64,000 nt of DNA from Pseudomonadota bacterium (lineage in GTDB: Bacteria; Pseudomonadota; Gammaproteobacteria; Burkholderiales; Burkholderiaceae_E): positions 1-64,000 of the forward strand of contig CAUJHG010000007.1 in NCBI GenBank assembly GCA_963204785.1, written 5' to 3'. Of the stretch, positions 63,156-64,000 are shown piece by piece; the stretch's first letter is position 1; every line of letters begins with the position of its first letter. The position numbers and the translations under genes were made by a program. The notes under the pieces are model-generated. The model did not search any database. It had not been told where the DNA came from and saw only the letters and a list, made by a program, of their open reading frames with translations.

Positions 63156-64000
63156 TCAGCCCCGTCTGGACCACTCGGGCACCGGAAACACCGGCGCCGC
63201 CTGCGCAGCCTTGGCCGGCAGGACGACGGTGGGTCGCATGTTCCGGTTCTGCAGGGCTGCGGACGCGATCTCGGTGTTCTGGCCCTTCTCGTTGAAGCGG
63301 ATCGGACCGCCGAGCATCATCCTTTCGGCAATGTTGGTCTTGCGGATCGCATCCGTCAATGCTTCGCTGTCAGTGCTCTTCACGCGCCTGACCGCGTCGG
63401 CGACCACCATCATCGCCTCGAAGGTGAAGCCCACGTTGAGCGCGTGGAACATCAGCCTGTCCTTGGGGAAGCGCTTGTCGAAGGCCTTCTCCACCACCGC
63501 AGTGAGCTTCGCCTTCGGGTCGTACCAGGGCACGTTGGAGATCGCGTACTCGGAATACTTGCCCACCGCCTTGAAGAACTGATCCTCGTACATTCCGGGC
63601 GAGCCCGGGGAGATCAGGCCCTGCGGCGACCAGCGCTGCTTGACCATCTCGCGCACGATCATGATCGCATCGTTCAGCCGGCAGATCATCAGCGCGAGAT
63701 CGGCGCCGCTGGCCTTGGCCTTGGCCACCTCGACCGAGAGGTCCCGCGCGGCCGGGTCGTACATGATCGAGTCGACCAGCTTGAACGGCAGGTAGTCGAG
63801 CTTCGGGAAGATCGCGTCGAACGCGCGCTTGTTGGAGACGCCGAACGGATCGTTGGCGCACAGCAGCACGGCGGTGCGCGGCGCGCTCTGCGTGGCCTGG
63901 AAGAGGTCGCGGCACAGCGCAAGGCCGTTGCGCATCAGGTCCACGCCGGTGGTGAAGTTGCGGAAGGTGTACTTGTAGCCCTGCTCGGTGATCTGCGGCG
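63156..64000 (-). CDS. ABC transporter substrate-binding protein, branched-chain amino-acid type (partial, 5' end beyond window)
   Basis: The frame is open to the right edge, so only the C-terminal about 281 residues are present. The visible part has the Peripla_BP_6 fold: VLLCANDPFGVSNKRAFDAIFPKL, LALMICRLNDAIMIVREM, GLISPGSPGMYEDQFFKAVG and FNEKGQNTEIASAALQNR. It should capture an amino acid or related compound for LivHMGF, encoded downstream on the same strand. The ligand is not certain. It is separated from livH by the PEP-CTERM gene. Confidence 0.92.
   Translation of the reverse strand, partial: PQITEQGYKYTFRNFTTGVDLMRNGLALCRDLFQATQSAPRTAVLLCANDPFGVSNKRAFDAIFPKLDYLPFKLVDSIMYDPAARDLSVEVAKAKASGADLALMICRLNDAIMIVREMVKQRWSPQGLISPGSPGMYEDQFFKAVGKYSEYAISNVPWYDPKAKLTAVVEKAFDKRFPKDRLMFHALNVGFTFEAMMVVADAVRRVKSTDSEALTDAIRKTNIAERMMLGGPIRFNEKGQNTEIASAALQNRNMRPTVVLPAKAAQAAPVFPVPEWSRRG

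Overview
The window is GC-rich, densely coded chromosomal DNA from a betaproteobacterium, most likely order Burkholderiales. The evidence is gene order typical of that group: rpe-gph-trpE-trpG-trpD-trpC beside apaG, rnb-tonB-aroE-mtgA, aroQ-accB-accC-prmA, PP0621-pilS-pilR-ampD, and ffh divergent from a ccsA-like gene. A PEP-CTERM protein with a sigma-54-type promoter also fits. The genus cannot be fixed from the sequence alone.

Layout. 1-262: promoter and boxA leader of an rRNA operon that runs off the left edge on the minus strand. 0.3-4.8 kb: CoA and lipid metabolism (enoyl-CoA hydratase, PaaI thioesterase, AcuI reductase) and an M61 peptidase. 4.9-7.5 kb: an RTX-repeat protein. 7.6-13.4 kb: rpe, gph and trpEGDC on the minus strand, with a previously uncalled short ORF carrying Trp codons (candidate trpL) just before trpE. 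13.4-18.3 kb: apaG, a 27-residue membrane peptide divergent from mltA, dsbC, a Ubi-type hydroxylase and a WYL regulator. 18.5-21.9 kb: tRNA-Phe followed by a small accessory region. It holds a UPF0175/DUF3368 toxin-antitoxin pair, a degenerate tmRNA 3' end (possible att scar), structured RNA leaders, orphan genes and a metK fragment translationally coupled to an orphan gene. No integrase is present.

22-33.9 kb: methyltransferase, lone ABC ATPase, cardiolipin synthase, a paired acyl-CoA dehydrogenase operon, mgtE, and rnb-tonB-aroE-mtgA. 34-46 kb: fabG-type reductase, esterase, mpl, then plus-strand tlpA, aroQ, accBC, prmA, a DUF3426 protein with twenty 15-bp repeats, and a PfkB kinase; minus-strand yggU/yggT and a histone-H1-like protein follow. 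46-53.7 kb: pilSR with ampD, ccsA-like, ffh, L,D-transpeptidase and YcbK-like peptidase. 53.8-58.8 kb: FAD-linked oxidase, glutamate dehydrogenase, PhoX. 58.8-64 kb: a branched-chain amino-acid-type ABC transporter (livFGMH plus a binding protein cut by the right edge), with a PEP-CTERM gene embedded between the binding protein and the permeases.

Most genes are housekeeping. The parts that stand out are the trp leader peptide candidate, the accessory region after tRNA-Phe, the micro-protein beside mltA, the sigma-54/PEP-CTERM unit, and several -10 hexamers placed so close to start codons that leaderless transcripts are likely.
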